Shown here in pieces: positions 1 to 7,987 of a DNA stretch of 64,000 bases; positions within the stretch are counted from its first letter, which is position 1; every line of letters begins with the position of its first letter. Both the position numbers and the translations under genes were made by a program. The notes beneath the pieces are model-generated. The model was not told the origin of the DNA. It saw only the letters and a program-made list of their open reading frames with translations, and did not search any database. Source of the DNA: Vibrio agarilyticus (GTDB lineage: Bacteria > Pseudomonadota > Gammaproteobacteria > Enterobacterales > Vibrionaceae); NCBI RefSeq assembly GCF_012641465.1, contig NZ_JABAIK010000016.1, forward strand, positions 1 to 64,000. The letters run 5' to 3'.

Positions 1-72
1 GATGTCACCGAGAGAGTACCGAGCTCTTAAAGTGGCGAGTTAAACTGTCCGTTTTAGTGGGGGCAACTACAG

Positions 73-120
73 CTTTGTTCATTTGCTAGCTACTTATATC
101 TTGAAGTTGTTTGGGCATAG
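73..120 (+). repeat. Remnant of ERIC-like repeat (one arm)
   Basis: The end of this stretch matches the right arm of the ERIC-like repeat seen many times in the window (TTGAAGTTGTTTGGGCATAG against the usual CTTCAAGTTGTTTGGGTATA), preceded by a degraded version of the adjoining GCTTTGCTCGTTTGCC segment. The left arm is missing. It lies just upstream of the PurR box of the next gene. The rest of bases 1-150 shows no recognisable gene. Confidence 0.6.
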
Positions 121-150
121 CTTCTTTTAGACAAGAAGATTTACAATAAA

Positions 151-166
151 AAGCAAACGTTTGCGT
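151..166 (+). promoter_or_regulatory. PurR operator
   Basis: The 16-mer AAGCAAACGTTTGCGT is, on the other strand, ACGCAAACGTTTGCTT, which fits the gamma-proteobacterial PurR consensus at every conserved position and has a perfect central palindrome (GCAAACGTTTGC). It lies 57 bp before the start of the nucleoside phosphorylase-like gene. The inference is that this gene is repressed by PurR with hypoxanthine or guanine. Confidence 0.8.
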
Positions 167-222
167 GACTGGAATGTGCATGATAGCATGCGGTTTTAAT
201 TTAGTGATAAAGTTATCAAAAA

Positions 223-1092
223 ATGAGAATTGTTAAAATTTCTATGGCTGTAATTGGCCTGCTTTGTTTGGCGCCTGCTTCTTGGGCAAAAGTTAAAAGT
301 GTCGATGTGCCATCAATAAGTGATGCGCAGCAACCAATAATGATCCAAGGCCCAATGCCAATCGAGGCGCAATATTTTGCTAATTTACTGACAGATGTGC
401 GCGTAGAGCAATCAGGGAACGCTAAATTTTATTTGGGTAATTTGAATGGTTATCCAATTGTTGTCGCTCAGACCAGTAAAGGGCTTGAAAATACCGCAGC
501 GGCGACCGCTGTTGCTATTGAGCGCTATAAACCACGGGCGATCATTAACCAAGGCACTTCTGGTGGTCATGATCCAAAACTAAACGTGGGTGATATTGTT
601 CTTGGAAAGCGTTCATTCAATGCGAATAACTTTAAAACTCAACGTCTGCAAAAAGGCGAAGGCTCACAGCCATTGACTTGGATTCCAATGGATATTATGG
701 CGTCAGAGGAGAGTGCGGGCGAAGGTTCATCAGCAAAAGATGCAGAGAAAGTGCGTTATTATTTGGGTAATGAAGCTCTACTCGCGTCAGCCAACGCGGT
801 AAAACATAAATATAAGCGTGGCAAAGTCGTTGAAGGAACCATTGGCAGTGGTAATTTTTGGAATAATGAACTCGACCGTATGGAATGGTTGCACGAAAAT
901 TATGGTACCAGTGTTGAAGAGATGGAAACCTCATCTGCCGCAATGATTTCTCATGCTTATGGTGTTCCTTTCCTTGGCGTACGAGTACTTTCAAATAATT
1001 TAACCAATAATGGCAAATACGATCCATCAACCGCGAACGATTGCCAACAATATGTGAAAGACATCGTTCTTCATTACATAGCCTCACTATAG
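223..1092 (+). CDS. Periplasmic nucleoside phosphorylase/nucleosidase family protein
   Basis: A 289-residue protein of the PNP/UDP (MTA/SAH nucleosidase-like) superfamily. Residues 1-22 form a signal peptide ending in ASWA, so the enzyme should act in the periplasm, unlike cytoplasmic MtnN. Family motifs are the purine-pocket segment around INQGTSGGHDP and the ribose-binding EEMETSSAAM (Glu235). At the position where MtnN has its catalytic Asp (ISD), this protein has Ser-Asn-Asn (about residues 257-259), so the N7-protonating Asp is replaced by Asn. Trimeric 6-oxopurine PNPs also use Asn at the base, so the substrate may be inosine/guanosine-like rather than MTA. A PurR box upstream supports a purine salvage role. 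Exact substrate unknown. Confidence 0.85.
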   Translation: MRIVKISMAVIGLLCLAPASWAKVKSVDVPSISDAQQPIMIQGPMPIEAQYFANLLTDVRVEQSGNAKFYLGNLNGYPIVVAQTSKGLENTAAATAVAIERYKPRAIINQGTSGGHDPKLNVGDIVLGKRSFNANNFKTQRLQKGEGSQPLTWIPMDIMASEESAGEGSSAKDAEKVRYYLGNEALLASANAVKHKYKRGKVVEGTIGSGNFWNNELDRMEWLHENYGTSVEEMETSSAAMISHAYGVPFLGVRVLSNNLTNNGKYDPSTANDCQQYVKDIVLHYIASL

Positions 1093-1134
1093 AGTGGCGG
1101 CTTTTTTGTCGAATTGCTTGTCTAATGCTAGGTC

Positions 1135-1160
1135 AACACCGTAGAAGCCTCTACGGTGTT
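1135..1160 (+). terminator. Hairpin downstream of the nucleosidase gene
   Basis: An almost perfect inverted repeat (ACACCGTAGA, loop AGCC, TCTACGGTGT) abuts the first base of an ERIC-like repeat. There is no real T-tract after it, so termination is weak or Rho-assisted at best. The hairpin may have been separated from its T-run by the repeat insertion. Confidence 0.4.
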
Positions 1161-1286
1161 ATACCCGGTCCACTTGAAGTTGCAGCGTTATTGGCTGACT
1201 CTCACAAACTTCATCACATAGTTAGTCTATGCTCAGAGGCTTTGCTCGTTTGCCGCCTACCTGCATCCCCAAGTTGTTTGGGTATA
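1160..1286 (+). repeat. ERIC-like repeat, full length (127 bp)
   Basis: Begins TATACCCGGTCCACTTGAAG and ends CAAGTTGTTTGGGTATA, with the internal palindrome around CATCACATAGTTAGTCTATG. The 127-bp length and the conserved CTGCAACTTCAAG and GCAGGTAGGCGGCAA blocks (other strand) match the architecture of enterobacterial ERIC/IRU elements. It serves as the reference copy for the others here. Confidence 0.85.
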
Positions 1287-1412
1287 TAAAACACTCACTA
1301 TAAATACAATCTTAGTTTCCTATAACGGGTAGTTCTCTTTTTAGTCAATAGCACTAAAATTCGCGCGTAAATTTTACTGATTTTTTTTAATCCATTTTAA
1401 GGTAAACGCGAC

Positions 1413-2009
1413 ATGTCAACGAAACTGGCAAACCCAGCGCCACTTGGCTTGATGGGCTTTGGTATGACCACCATTTTGCTCAACATTCACAATGCAGGCT
1501 TTTTCCCAATCGATTCAATGATTTTAGCGATGGGCATTTTCTACGGTGGTTTGAGCCAAGTGATCGTGGGTATCATGTGTTTTAAACGTGGTGACACTTT
1601 TGGTACCACAGCGTTTACCTCATATGGTCTGTTTTGGCTCACGTTGGTCGGCATTTTGGTGATGCCTTACATGGGGCTACCGGCAAGCCCACACGCGTTC
1701 ATGGGTTGGTATTTGCTGCTGTGGGGTATTTTTACTGGCTTTATGTTTATCGGCTCTTTGTGCTACCCAGTGGCAAAGCAGGTGGTTTTTGGCTCTTTGA
1801 CCATTCTATTCTTCCTTTTGGCTGCACGCGATTTTACCGGCAGCACGCTTATCGGCACCATTGCTGGCTTTGAAGGGATCTTCTGTGGCGCGAGCGCTAT
1901 CTACTTTGCTATGGCGCAAGTGATCAACAATGAATTTGGTCGCACCGTTTTGCCTATTGGCGCAAAGAAAAAGCCTCAAGTGGCTGCTGTGCAAGAACTT
2001 GCTGCGTAA
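1413..2009 (+). CDS. satP: Acetate/succinate transporter, GPR1/FUN34/SatP family
   Basis: A 198-residue integral membrane protein with six predicted hydrophobic segments. The N-terminal [11 protein letters not shown] (residues 7-17) is the signature NPAPLGL motif of the AceTr (GPR1/FUN34/YaaH) family, which takes up acetate and succinate, in part by proton symport, across the inner membrane. AAGG lies about ten bases before the ATG. It stands alone, between the ERIC-like repeat and a bidirectional terminator shared with the convergent alanine symporter gene. Length matches E. coli SatP (188). The symbol is assigned by family; the substrate has not been tested. Confidence 0.88.
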   Translation: MSTKLANPAPLGLMGFGMTTILLNIHNAGFFPIDSMILAMGIFYGGLSQVIVGIMCFKRGDTFGTTAFTSYGLFWLTLVGILVMPYMGLPASPHAFMGWYLLLWGIFTGFMFIGSLCYPVAKQVVFGSLTILFFLLAARDFTGSTLIGTIAGFEGIFCGASAIYFAMAQVINNEFGRTVLPIGAKKKPQVAAVQELAA

Positions 2010-2023
2010 TTTCGTCTGCAAAT

Positions 2024-2055
2024 AAAAAGGGCTAGCACGATGCTAGCCCTTTTTT
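2024..2055 (+). terminator. Bidirectional rho-independent terminator (satP / AGCS symporter)
   Basis: AAAAAGGGCTAGC and GCTAGCCCTTTTTT flank a short loop. A-tract and T-tract on opposite sides let it serve both convergent genes. Confidence 0.9.
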
Positions 2056-2058
2056 GAT

Positions 2059-3606
2059 CTAACTCTGTTGAGTCGCGGGTTTTAAATCCGCTTCATCAAC
2101 AGGATTTGATGCCTTGACATGCTCACGTGCGATGCGAGCTTCCCAGAAATCAGCGCCCTTGATCCCCAGCTTTATCGGGTCGAAAGTGTAGTGTGTTACT
2201 CCCGCTTTTTGTTGCGCTTCATAGTCGTGCAGAGCTTTAAGCGATGGTTTGGCCAAAAAGAAAATCACCACAATACCGACGATATTTAGCCAAGCCATTA
2301 ACCCCACGCCAATATCCCCCATGGACCACGCTAAGGCCGCAGTTTTTACCGTGCCATAAAAAGCGGCACTGATCAGCACCAGTTTTAAGCCAAACATCAG
2401 GCCTGGTACTTTTAGGGTGCGGCGAATGTACGCCACGTTGGTTTCTGCGATGTAGTAGTAGGCCAAAATAGTGGTAAAGGCGAAAAAGAATAGCGCTATG
2501 GCGATAAAGAATTTTCCGACACCCGGTAGTGCGCTTTCAATCGCAAACTGCGTGAACAGGGGCCCATTTGCGCTGACATCTGCCGCGAGGTTTTGGACTA
2601 AGAAGGCACCTTCGCCAGCGCCGTGCACATTGTAGGCGCCAGTGATGAGAATCATAAACGCGGTTGCAGAGCAGACCAGCAAGGTATCAATATAAACCGA
2701 AAAGGCTTGTACCAGACCTTGCTGAGCTGGGTGGTCAACATTGGCTGCAGCTGCGGCGTGCGGCCCGGTGCCTTGTCCGGCCTCGTTGGAGTAAATGCCG
2801 CGTTTGACCCCCCAACCAATCGCTGCGCCAAATCCTGCCATTGGAGTAAAGGCGTCGCTGATGATCATGTCAAACACGCGAGGCACTTCGCCAATGTTGA
2901 GCAAGATCAGCACGAACGCCGAAATCACATAGGCGAGCGCCATAAATGGCACCACAATTTGAGTGAAGTGAGCAATACGCTTAACCCCACCAAAAACAAT
3001 AAAACCTAGCATTAGTGCGATGATGGCGCCGGTTAAAATTTTAGCAAAGCTGAATTCACCAATGCCAGTATCAATCATAGGGCCGGCGCCAAAGGCCGCT
3101 TCAACCGCATTACCTATGCTGTTGGATTGCACGCCGGGCAGCAAAACGCCGCACGCAAAAATAGTGGCGATAGCAAAAAGCCACGCGTACCACTTTTGAC
3201 CTAACGCTTTTTCAATGTAATAGGCTGGTCCACCACGAAATTCACCATCGTCTTCTTCCTTATAAATCTGCGCTAACGTTGATTCGGCATACGCGGTGGC
3301 AGCGCCCAAAAAAGCCACCATCCACATCCAAAACACCGCGCCCGGACCACCAAAGCCGATAGCGGCGGCGACGCCAGCAATATTGCCTGTGCCAACACGA
3401 CCAGAAAGGGACACAGAGAGTGCTTGAAAAGAAGAGATCCCTTTACTAGAACTTTTGCCGGAAAAGAGTAGACGACACATTTCGAAAAAATGACGCAGCT
3501 GCACAAAGCGCGTCATCACTGAATAAAATAATCCTGCACCAAGGCAGAGATAAATCAGGGCAGGGCTCCATATGATCCCATTAACCAAATTTACAAACGA
3601 CTCCAT
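2059..3606 (-). CDS. Alanine/glycine:cation symporter (AGCS) family protein
   Basis: A 515-residue transporter of the AGCS family, importing alanine or glycine with Na+. About ten hydrophobic segments are visible, and conserved stretches include GRVGTGNIAGVAAAIGFGGP (about residues 70-90) and GVKRGIYSNEAGQGTGP, the family's unwound-helix signature. The start was set at the ATG at 3606, which has GGAAG about six bases upstream; a longer reading frame to 3657 adds a charged, non-homologous leader. The C-terminal 50 residues are hydrophilic. The gene is monocistronic and ends at the terminator shared with satP. Confidence 0.9.
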   Translation of the reverse strand: MESFVNLVNGIIWSPALIYLCLGAGLFYSVMTRFVQLRHFFEMCRLLFSGKSSSKGISSFQALSVSLSGRVGTGNIAGVAAAIGFGGPGAVFWMWMVAFLGAATAYAESTLAQIYKEEDDGEFRGGPAYYIEKALGQKWYAWLFAIATIFACGVLLPGVQSNSIGNAVEAAFGAGPMIDTGIGEFSFAKILTGAIIALMLGFIVFGGVKRIAHFTQIVVPFMALAYVISAFVLILLNIGEVPRVFDMIISDAFTPMAGFGAAIGWGVKRGIYSNEAGQGTGPHAAAAANVDHPAQQGLVQAFSVYIDTLLVCSATAFMILITGAYNVHGAGEGAFLVQNLAADVSANGPLFTQFAIESALPGVGKFFIAIALFFFAFTTILAYYYIAETNVAYIRRTLKVPGLMFGLKLVLISAAFYGTVKTAALAWSMGDIGVGLMAWLNIVGIVVIFFLAKPSLKALHDYEAQQKAGVTHYTFDPIKLGIKGADFWEARIAREHVKASNPVDEADLKPATQQS

Positions 3607-4081
3607 AACGTCTTCCTTGTCATTGTGAACAAATAATTCCGGTCGGGAGTGTAACAAGATTGGTGGCTTATGGTTGTGTTTTGGTTAATGGTTTTGTTTT
3701 GAGATATGATCGTGAACTCAAAAAATCACAAAATGTGATGATTAAATCTATCAATTAACTTCAGACGTTTATTTTAATTTGGCCTTTTGTGTCAAATGTG
3801 GGTTTAACTCTCTGTATGTGGATTAAATTTTGAACTTATACTCTACATGGGGTTTTAATGCGATCGGTTGATTTTGATTGCCTTTATAGATAAACGTGCC
3901 ACAAACGCTTTTCGCAGATGGAATCAGCTGTTATGAACGTTTGGGTACATGAAGTAGGTGGTACTGACTCGCGAAAGGGCGAAATTATTCGCACCAAGTC
4001 AATACGGCTTGCATCAATGCTAATTATGTGGCTTATTTTTAAGAACATGTATGGGTATATCATTCGAACTAAGGAAAGACG
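3607..4081. other. Intergenic region between AGCS symporter and sulfhydrylase genes
   Basis: 475 bp between divergent genes, AT-rich in the middle. It must hold both promoters, but I see no clear MetJ box array, riboswitch or other named site, and the ORFs here lack support. Confidence 0.6.
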
Positions 4082-5350
4082 ATGAAAGATGAAACGCTGG
4101 CCATTCACTTTGGCTATGAAACGGACCCCACGACCAAATCAGTGGCAACGCCAATTTACCAGACTGTCGCGTATGAGTTTGATAATGCACAACATGGTGC
4201 TGATCTATTCAACCTTGAAGTACCAGGTAATATCTACACGCGGATCATGAACCCAACCAATGACGTATTGGAAAAGCGCATGGCGGCGCTTGAAGGTGGC
4301 ATTGCAGGGCTTGCGGTAAGTGCAGGTAGCTCAGCGATTCATTACGCAATTTTGACTCTAGCTGCAGCCGGTGACAACATCGTTTCGACACCGCAGCTCT
4401 ATGGTGGTACGTACACCCTGTTTGCTCATATGTTACCAAGCCTTGGTATTGAAGTGCGTTTTGCTAAAGATGATGCACCAGAGAGTTTGGCAGAACTAAT
4501 TGATGAGAAAACCAAAGCGGTTTACTGCGAAAGTATTGGTAACCCAGCAGGCAACATTATCGATCTTGAACGTGTTGCAACGCTTGCTCACGCACAAGGC
4601 GTGCCCGTGATTGTGGATAACACTGTTGCAACGCCTGCGTTGTGTAAACCCATCGAGTTTGGCGCTGATATTGTGGTGCATTCACTGACCAAGTACGTTG
4701 GTGGCCATGGCACCACATTAGGCGGGATTATTGTTGATTCGGGCAAATTCCCTTGGGCTGATCATAAAGATCGTTTTCCAGTCTTAAACCAGCCCGAACC
4801 GTCTTATCATGGCGTTGTTTATACCGAAGCGTTTGGCCCTGCCGCATTTATTGGTCGCGCGCGCACAGTCCCACTTCGTAATACCGGCTCTGCGCTTTCG
4901 CCAATGAACGCATTTTTGTTAATGCAAGGGTTAGAAACATTATCGCTTCGCATGGAGCGTCATACAGAAAATGCACTGAGCGTGGCTCACTATTTGGCCG
5001 AGCATGATGCCGTGAGCTGGGTGAGTTACGGTGGCTTGCCACAATCGCCTTATTACCCATTGGCGGAAAAATATATGGGTGGTAAACCTTCCGGTATTTT
5101 ATCTTTTGGCCTGAAAGGGGGCTATGAGGCTGGCGTTCGTTTTTACGACGCGCTGAAAATCTTTAAGCGCCTAGTCAATATTGGTGACGCGAAATCGTTA
5201 GCCTGTCACCCTGCATCCACGACGCACCGTCAGCTTTCAGAGCAAGAGCAGCGTCAAGCCGGCGTTGCGCCTGAGATGATTCGTCTCTCTGTCGGAATTG
5301 AACATATCGACGACATTCTGGCCGATCTCGAACAAGCTCTAAACGCGTAA
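4082..5350 (+). CDS. metY: O-acetylhomoserine aminocarboxypropyltransferase (sulfhydrylase)
   Basis: A 422-residue PLP enzyme of the Cys/Met metabolism family that makes homocysteine from O-acetylhomoserine and sulfide (or methionine from methanethiol). Family landmarks are NIYTRIMNPTNDVLEKRMAALEGG near residue 50, SAGSSAI near 80, the VDNTVATP segment near 180 and the PLP lysine in HSLTKYVGGHGTT (about residue 205). Length fits MetY/MET17 enzymes (about 425-430) and exceeds MetB/MetC (about 390). A good SD (AAGGAAAG) sits seven bases before the ATG. No methionine genes are adjacent. The closely related O-succinylhomoserine sulfhydrylase cannot be excluded. Confidence 0.88.
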   Translation: MKDETLAIHFGYETDPTTKSVATPIYQTVAYEFDNAQHGADLFNLEVPGNIYTRIMNPTNDVLEKRMAALEGGIAGLAVSAGSSAIHYAILTLAAAGDNIVSTPQLYGGTYTLFAHMLPSLGIEVRFAKDDAPESLAELIDEKTKAVYCESIGNPAGNIIDLERVATLAHAQGVPVIVDNTVATPALCKPIEFGADIVVHSLTKYVGGHGTTLGGIIVDSGKFPWADHKDRFPVLNQPEPSYHGVVYTEAFGPAAFIGRARTVPLRNTGSALSPMNAFLLMQGLETLSLRMERHTENALSVAHYLAEHDAVSWVSYGGLPQSPYYPLAEKYMGGKPSGILSFGLKGGYEAGVRFYDALKIFKRLVNIGDAKSLACHPASTTHRQLSEQEQRQAGVAPEMIRLSVGIEHIDDILADLEQALNA

Positions 5351-5366
5351 CTTTTCAGTTAATCCC

Positions 5367-5401
5367 GCGCCGCAATCGTATTGAAATGCGCTTGCGGCGC
5401 G
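5367..5401 (+). terminator. Possible terminator hairpin after metY
   Basis: GCGCCGCAA and TTGCGGCGC form a nine-pair stem around a 16-base loop. No T-tract follows, so efficiency is doubtful. Confidence 0.4.
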
Positions 5402-5520
5402 AATCGTCATTTCGATAACGTTTTCAAGGCGATAGGGTTACTGAACGATGGGGTGAGGCCCCGTTGATTAGTGAATGAACAAATTGAATTTTACAGTCAA
5501 AATTCAAAAAATTGAGATAC

Positions 5521-5553
5521 AAAAAGGGCCAACTCTTGCGAGTTGGCCCTTTC
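5521..5553 (-). terminator. Rho-independent terminator of ssrA
   Basis: On the minus strand an AAAGGGCCAACTC stem pairs with GAGTTGGCCCTTTTT and ends in a T-run, starting nine bases after the tmRNA CCA end. Confidence 0.92.
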
Positions 5554-5561
5554 CAAACGTT

Positions 5562-5927
5562 TGGTGGAGCTGGGGGGATTTGAACCCCCGTCCAAAAATC
5601 ATTCATCATTGGTACTACATGCTTAGTCAGTCTTTAATTTCACTACCACCTGCGAACTGACACGCCAGTGAATAGCTAGCTTGAATTAGAATTCGCCGTT
5701 CATCTCTCAAGCGGGAGAATCCGGGCTAGCGCGTTTGGGTTTGATCCCTCGTTGGTCCCCGTCTTACGTGCGGAAGCTAGGGCGAGAGAGCTCTGAGCAG
5801 GGTATTAAGCTGCTAGTGCGTAGTTTTCGTCGTTTGCGACTATTTTTTTGCGGCTTTTTACGTGGCCAACCGCACCACGGCATGCACCTCAGACTTCAAA
5901 ATTCCTGTCGAATCCTAAATCAGCCCC
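5562..5927 (-). ncRNA. ssrA: Transfer-messenger RNA (tmRNA)
   Basis: A 366-nt tmRNA. The 5' end GGGGCTGATT and the 3' end, with a T-arm GGTTCAAATCC and encoded ACCA, form the tRNA-Ala-like domain. The tag reading frame (5805-5837 on this strand) encodes ANDENYALAA followed by TAA, identical to the E. coli tag. With SmpB it rescues stalled ribosomes and tags the nascent chain for ClpXP. The gene is intact, and the 3' end that serves as the att site of Vibrio pathogenicity island 1 in V. cholerae is unoccupied here: its own terminator follows directly. Confidence 0.97.
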
Positions 5928-5940
5928 AAGGTATTGGCGC

Positions 5941-5968
5941 ATAGTAACAGAAACAGCCAAGCTGTCTA
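5941..5968 (-). promoter_or_regulatory. Predicted sigma-70 promoter of ssrA
   Basis: On the minus strand TAGACA (5963-5968) and TACTAT (5941-5946) are 16 bp apart. The -10 ends 13 bp before the mature 5' end, which allows a short leader removed by RNase P, as known for tmRNA. Confidence 0.6.
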
Positions 5969-5994
5969 GTACTCTGCGGCTTAAGTGGTTAAGT

Positions 5995-6480
5995 TTAGCG
6001 CAATGAACTTTTCATCACACGCGCTTTTTCACGTGCCCAATCTTTTTCTTTTAGATCGGTTCGTTTGTCGTGCAACTTCTTACCCTTAGCAACACCAATC
6101 TTGATTTTCACCCAAGAGCGAGACCAATAAAGTGACAATGCCGCTAATGTCATACCTTCGCGGTTAATGCGACCGAGAAGGTTATCGAGTTCACGACGAC
6201 TCATAAGCAGTTTGCGAACCCGTGTTGGGTTGGCAACCACATGAGTGGACGCTTGATTAAGAGGAGTGATGGTCATGCCGCTGATAAAGGCTTCGCCATT
6301 GCGCATAAACACATAGCTTTCTGCGATGTTGGCTTTGCCTTGGCGGAGTGCTTTCACTTCCCACCCTTGTAGCTCCAAGCCAGCTTCAATTTCATCATCA
6401 ATGAAGTATTCGTGGCGAGCTTTCTTATTCAGCGCGATAGTATTACTACCCGCTTTTGGTTTTGAATTTTTCTTTGCCAT
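5995..6480 (-). CDS. smpB: SsrA-binding protein SmpB
   Basis: A 161-residue cytoplasmic RNA-binding protein, essential partner of tmRNA in trans-translation. Visible features are [35 protein letters not shown] at residues 18-52, the central OB-fold and the basic C-terminal tail rich in Lys/Arg that enters the mRNA channel. Length matches E. coli SmpB (160). It is immediately upstream of ssrA in the same direction, so the two partners are neighbours, and is divergent from ratA. Confidence 0.97.
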   Translation of the reverse strand: MAKKNSKPKAGSNTIALNKKARHEYFIDDEIEAGLELQGWEVKALRQGKANIAESYVFMRNGEAFISGMTITPLNQASTHVVANPTRVRKLLMSRRELDNLLGRINREGMTLAALSLYWSRSWVKIKIGVAKGKKLHDKRTDLKEKDWAREKARVMKSSLR

Positions 6481-6600
6481 AATCTTGCCATTATACGGTG
6501 TGAGTTTCGCTTAGGAAATGCTTTTGTTTGCGCTCTGTGAGAATAAAAGTAAAATCGATAACCTTGTTCTACCGTACAATAGTGCGAAACGGGAGTGTTT

Positions 6601-7044
6601 ATGAAGCAAGTCAGTCGGACTGCGTTAGTATCGTTCAGTGCTGATCAGATGTTTGATCTGGTCAATGATGTTGCCAAGTACCCTGAGTTTCTACCAGGTT
6701 GCTCGGGAGCGCGAGTGATGGATTCGTCTGAGACTGGCATGGTGGCGTCGGTGGATGTTGCCAAAGCGGGCATAAGCAAGACATTTACGACCAATAATGA
6801 GTTGATTCCCGGTCAAGCTATCATCATGAATTTGGTCGATGGGCCTTTCAAAACGCTGCGTGGCGGGTGGTTTTTTACTGCACTTGATGAGCGTGCGTGT
6901 AAAGTTGAGTTGAAACTTGAATTTGAGTTTTCGAGCAAGATGATTGAATTTGCGTTTGGTCAGATTTTTAATGAGCTGACCAGTAACATGGTCAACGCCT
7001 TTACACTGCGAGCCAAAGAGGTTTACGCCTGCTATGAGTATTGA
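6601..7044 (+). CDS. ratA: RatA family START-domain protein
   Basis: A 147-residue protein of the polyketide cyclase/START (COQ10-like) family. It begins [34 protein letters not shown], the conserved N terminus of RatA. E. coli RatA was reported to block 70S formation by binding 50S subunits, while COQ10 homologues bind ubiquinone, so toxin and quinone-chaperone roles are both proposed for the family. The ATG at 6601 is preferred over the GTG two codons upstream because GGGAG is correctly spaced. It overlaps the next gene by 11 bp and is probably cotranscribed with it. Confidence 0.92.
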   Translation: MKQVSRTALVSFSADQMFDLVNDVAKYPEFLPGCSGARVMDSSETGMVASVDVAKAGISKTFTTNNELIPGQAIIMNLVDGPFKTLRGGWFFTALDERACKVELKLEFEFSSKMIEFAFGQIFNELTSNMVNAFTLRAKEVYACYEY

Positions 7045-7348
7045 ATCAGAGATGATCCACGTTGAAGTGGTTTATGCCTTACCACTGGAGCAGCGCGTTG
7101 TGACGTTAGTAGTCAATCGTAATGCGACGGTGGAAGAGATCATTCGCCAATCGGGTATTTTAGAGTGTTATCCTGAGATTGACCTGAGCAAAAATAAGGT
7201 CGGTGTGTTTAGTCGAAACGTGCGTTTGGATGCAACGGTTCGAGAGCGCGATCGCATCGAGATTTATCGACCTTTGCTGGCGGATCCAAAAGAAATCCGT
7301 CGCAAACGTGCGGAACAGGCCAAGCTAGCCGCCACGAAACCCGAGTAA
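7034..7348 (+). CDS. ratB: RnfH/RatB family ubiquitin-like protein
   Basis: A 104-residue small protein of the RnfH family (beta-grasp fold), often encoded beside ratA. The segment [19 protein letters not shown] and the C-terminal [23 protein letters not shown] are typical. E. coli names it RatB; despite the name it is not shown to be an antitoxin, and its biochemical function is unknown. Its start lies inside the end of ratA (11-bp overlap), so translation is probably coupled. A bidirectional terminator separates it from the convergent bamE. Confidence 0.9.
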   Translation: MSIESEMIHVEVVYALPLEQRVVTLVVNRNATVEEIIRQSGILECYPEIDLSKNKVGVFSRNVRLDATVRERDRIEIYRPLLADPKEIRRKRAEQAKLAATKPE

Positions 7349-7357
7349 TGGTTTAAT

Positions 7358-7402
7358 AAAAAACGCTCTTTAACGGATGGTTACGTTAAAGAGCGTTTTT
7401 TT
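7358..7402 (+). terminator. Bidirectional terminator between ratB and bamE
   Basis: AACGCTCTTTAAC and GTTAAAGAGCGTT form a 13-bp stem flanked by A-run and T-run, serving both convergent genes. Confidence 0.92.
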
Positions 7403-7453
7403 ATTTGGAAAGCATGAGACGTGTTGTTTGACTCGAACACGCCGTTTCGAGCG

Positions 7454-7819
7454 TTATTTGATGGCTTCAAAGAAGCTTTCACTCACAGGGTAATCGCCTG
7501 TGATTTCTGATAGAGATCCATCACTGTCTGAAAAGCGCGCAACAAGGTTACGCTGAACCGATTCGTTGTGACCCTCAGTGTGGTGATAAATGTAATACCA
7601 GGTATTAGGGTAGCCATTTTCAATTAGCATGGGAGAGCCAAGGACATAGCGCACTTGATCTTTCGTCATACCAAATTTGAGCTTATCGACATCTTGCTGC
7701 TCAACATAGTTACCTTGGTTGATATCGATACGATAAACCAAACGTTCAAGAACCGAGCAGCCTGTTAACAGGGTAACCGCCAGCGGCGCAGCCACTAACC
7801 ACTTGCTAAATTGCTTCAT
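7454..7819 (-). CDS. bamE: Outer membrane assembly lipoprotein BamE (SmpA)
   Basis: A 121-residue lipoprotein. The signal peptide ends in the lipobox LLTGC, followed by [17 protein letters not shown], then the BamE fold with [22 protein letters not shown] (the conserved G-M-T-K-x-Q-V helix) and WYYIYHH. It is part of the BAM complex at the inner face of the outer membrane, stabilising BamA-BamD. The ATG at 7819 was chosen over a TTG seven codons upstream because it gives a standard lipoprotein signal. Length agrees with E. coli BamE (113). Confidence 0.94.
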   Translation of the reverse strand: MKQFSKWLVAAPLAVTLLTGCSVLERLVYRIDINQGNYVEQQDVDKLKFGMTKDQVRYVLGSPMLIENGYPNTWYYIYHHTEGHNESVQRNLVARFSDSDGSLSEITGDYPVSESFFEAIK

Positions 7820-7987
7820 TAATCTTTGTAACCTATTCAATTCGTGCGCTGATAATAAACAAGCTTGACTCAGAAGTAAAAAAGTTCGCCTCGCTCATTG
7901 TGAGTTGAGACCACGAATTTTGAGTTGAGTTGCATTATGTCGTTAGAAGATTATCAATCGCTCTCGTTTGAAGTATCCACTATGGCA

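Noticed and set aside
1041-1289. ORF of 82 codons after the nucleosidase
   Set aside because: Overlaps the end of that gene in another frame and then the ERIC-like repeat.
3607-4081. MetJ operator or SAM riboswitch upstream of metY
   Set aside because: No tandem AGACGTCT-like boxes and no recognisable riboswitch core; only isolated AGACGT seen.
5735-5944. ORFs inside the tmRNA locus
   Set aside because: They are the complement of structured tmRNA and have no protein-like features.
6595-7348. ratA-ratB as a genuine toxin-antitoxin system
   Set aside because: Despite the names, the pair is core-genome START-domain and RnfH genes; there is no evidence that RatB neutralises RatA.
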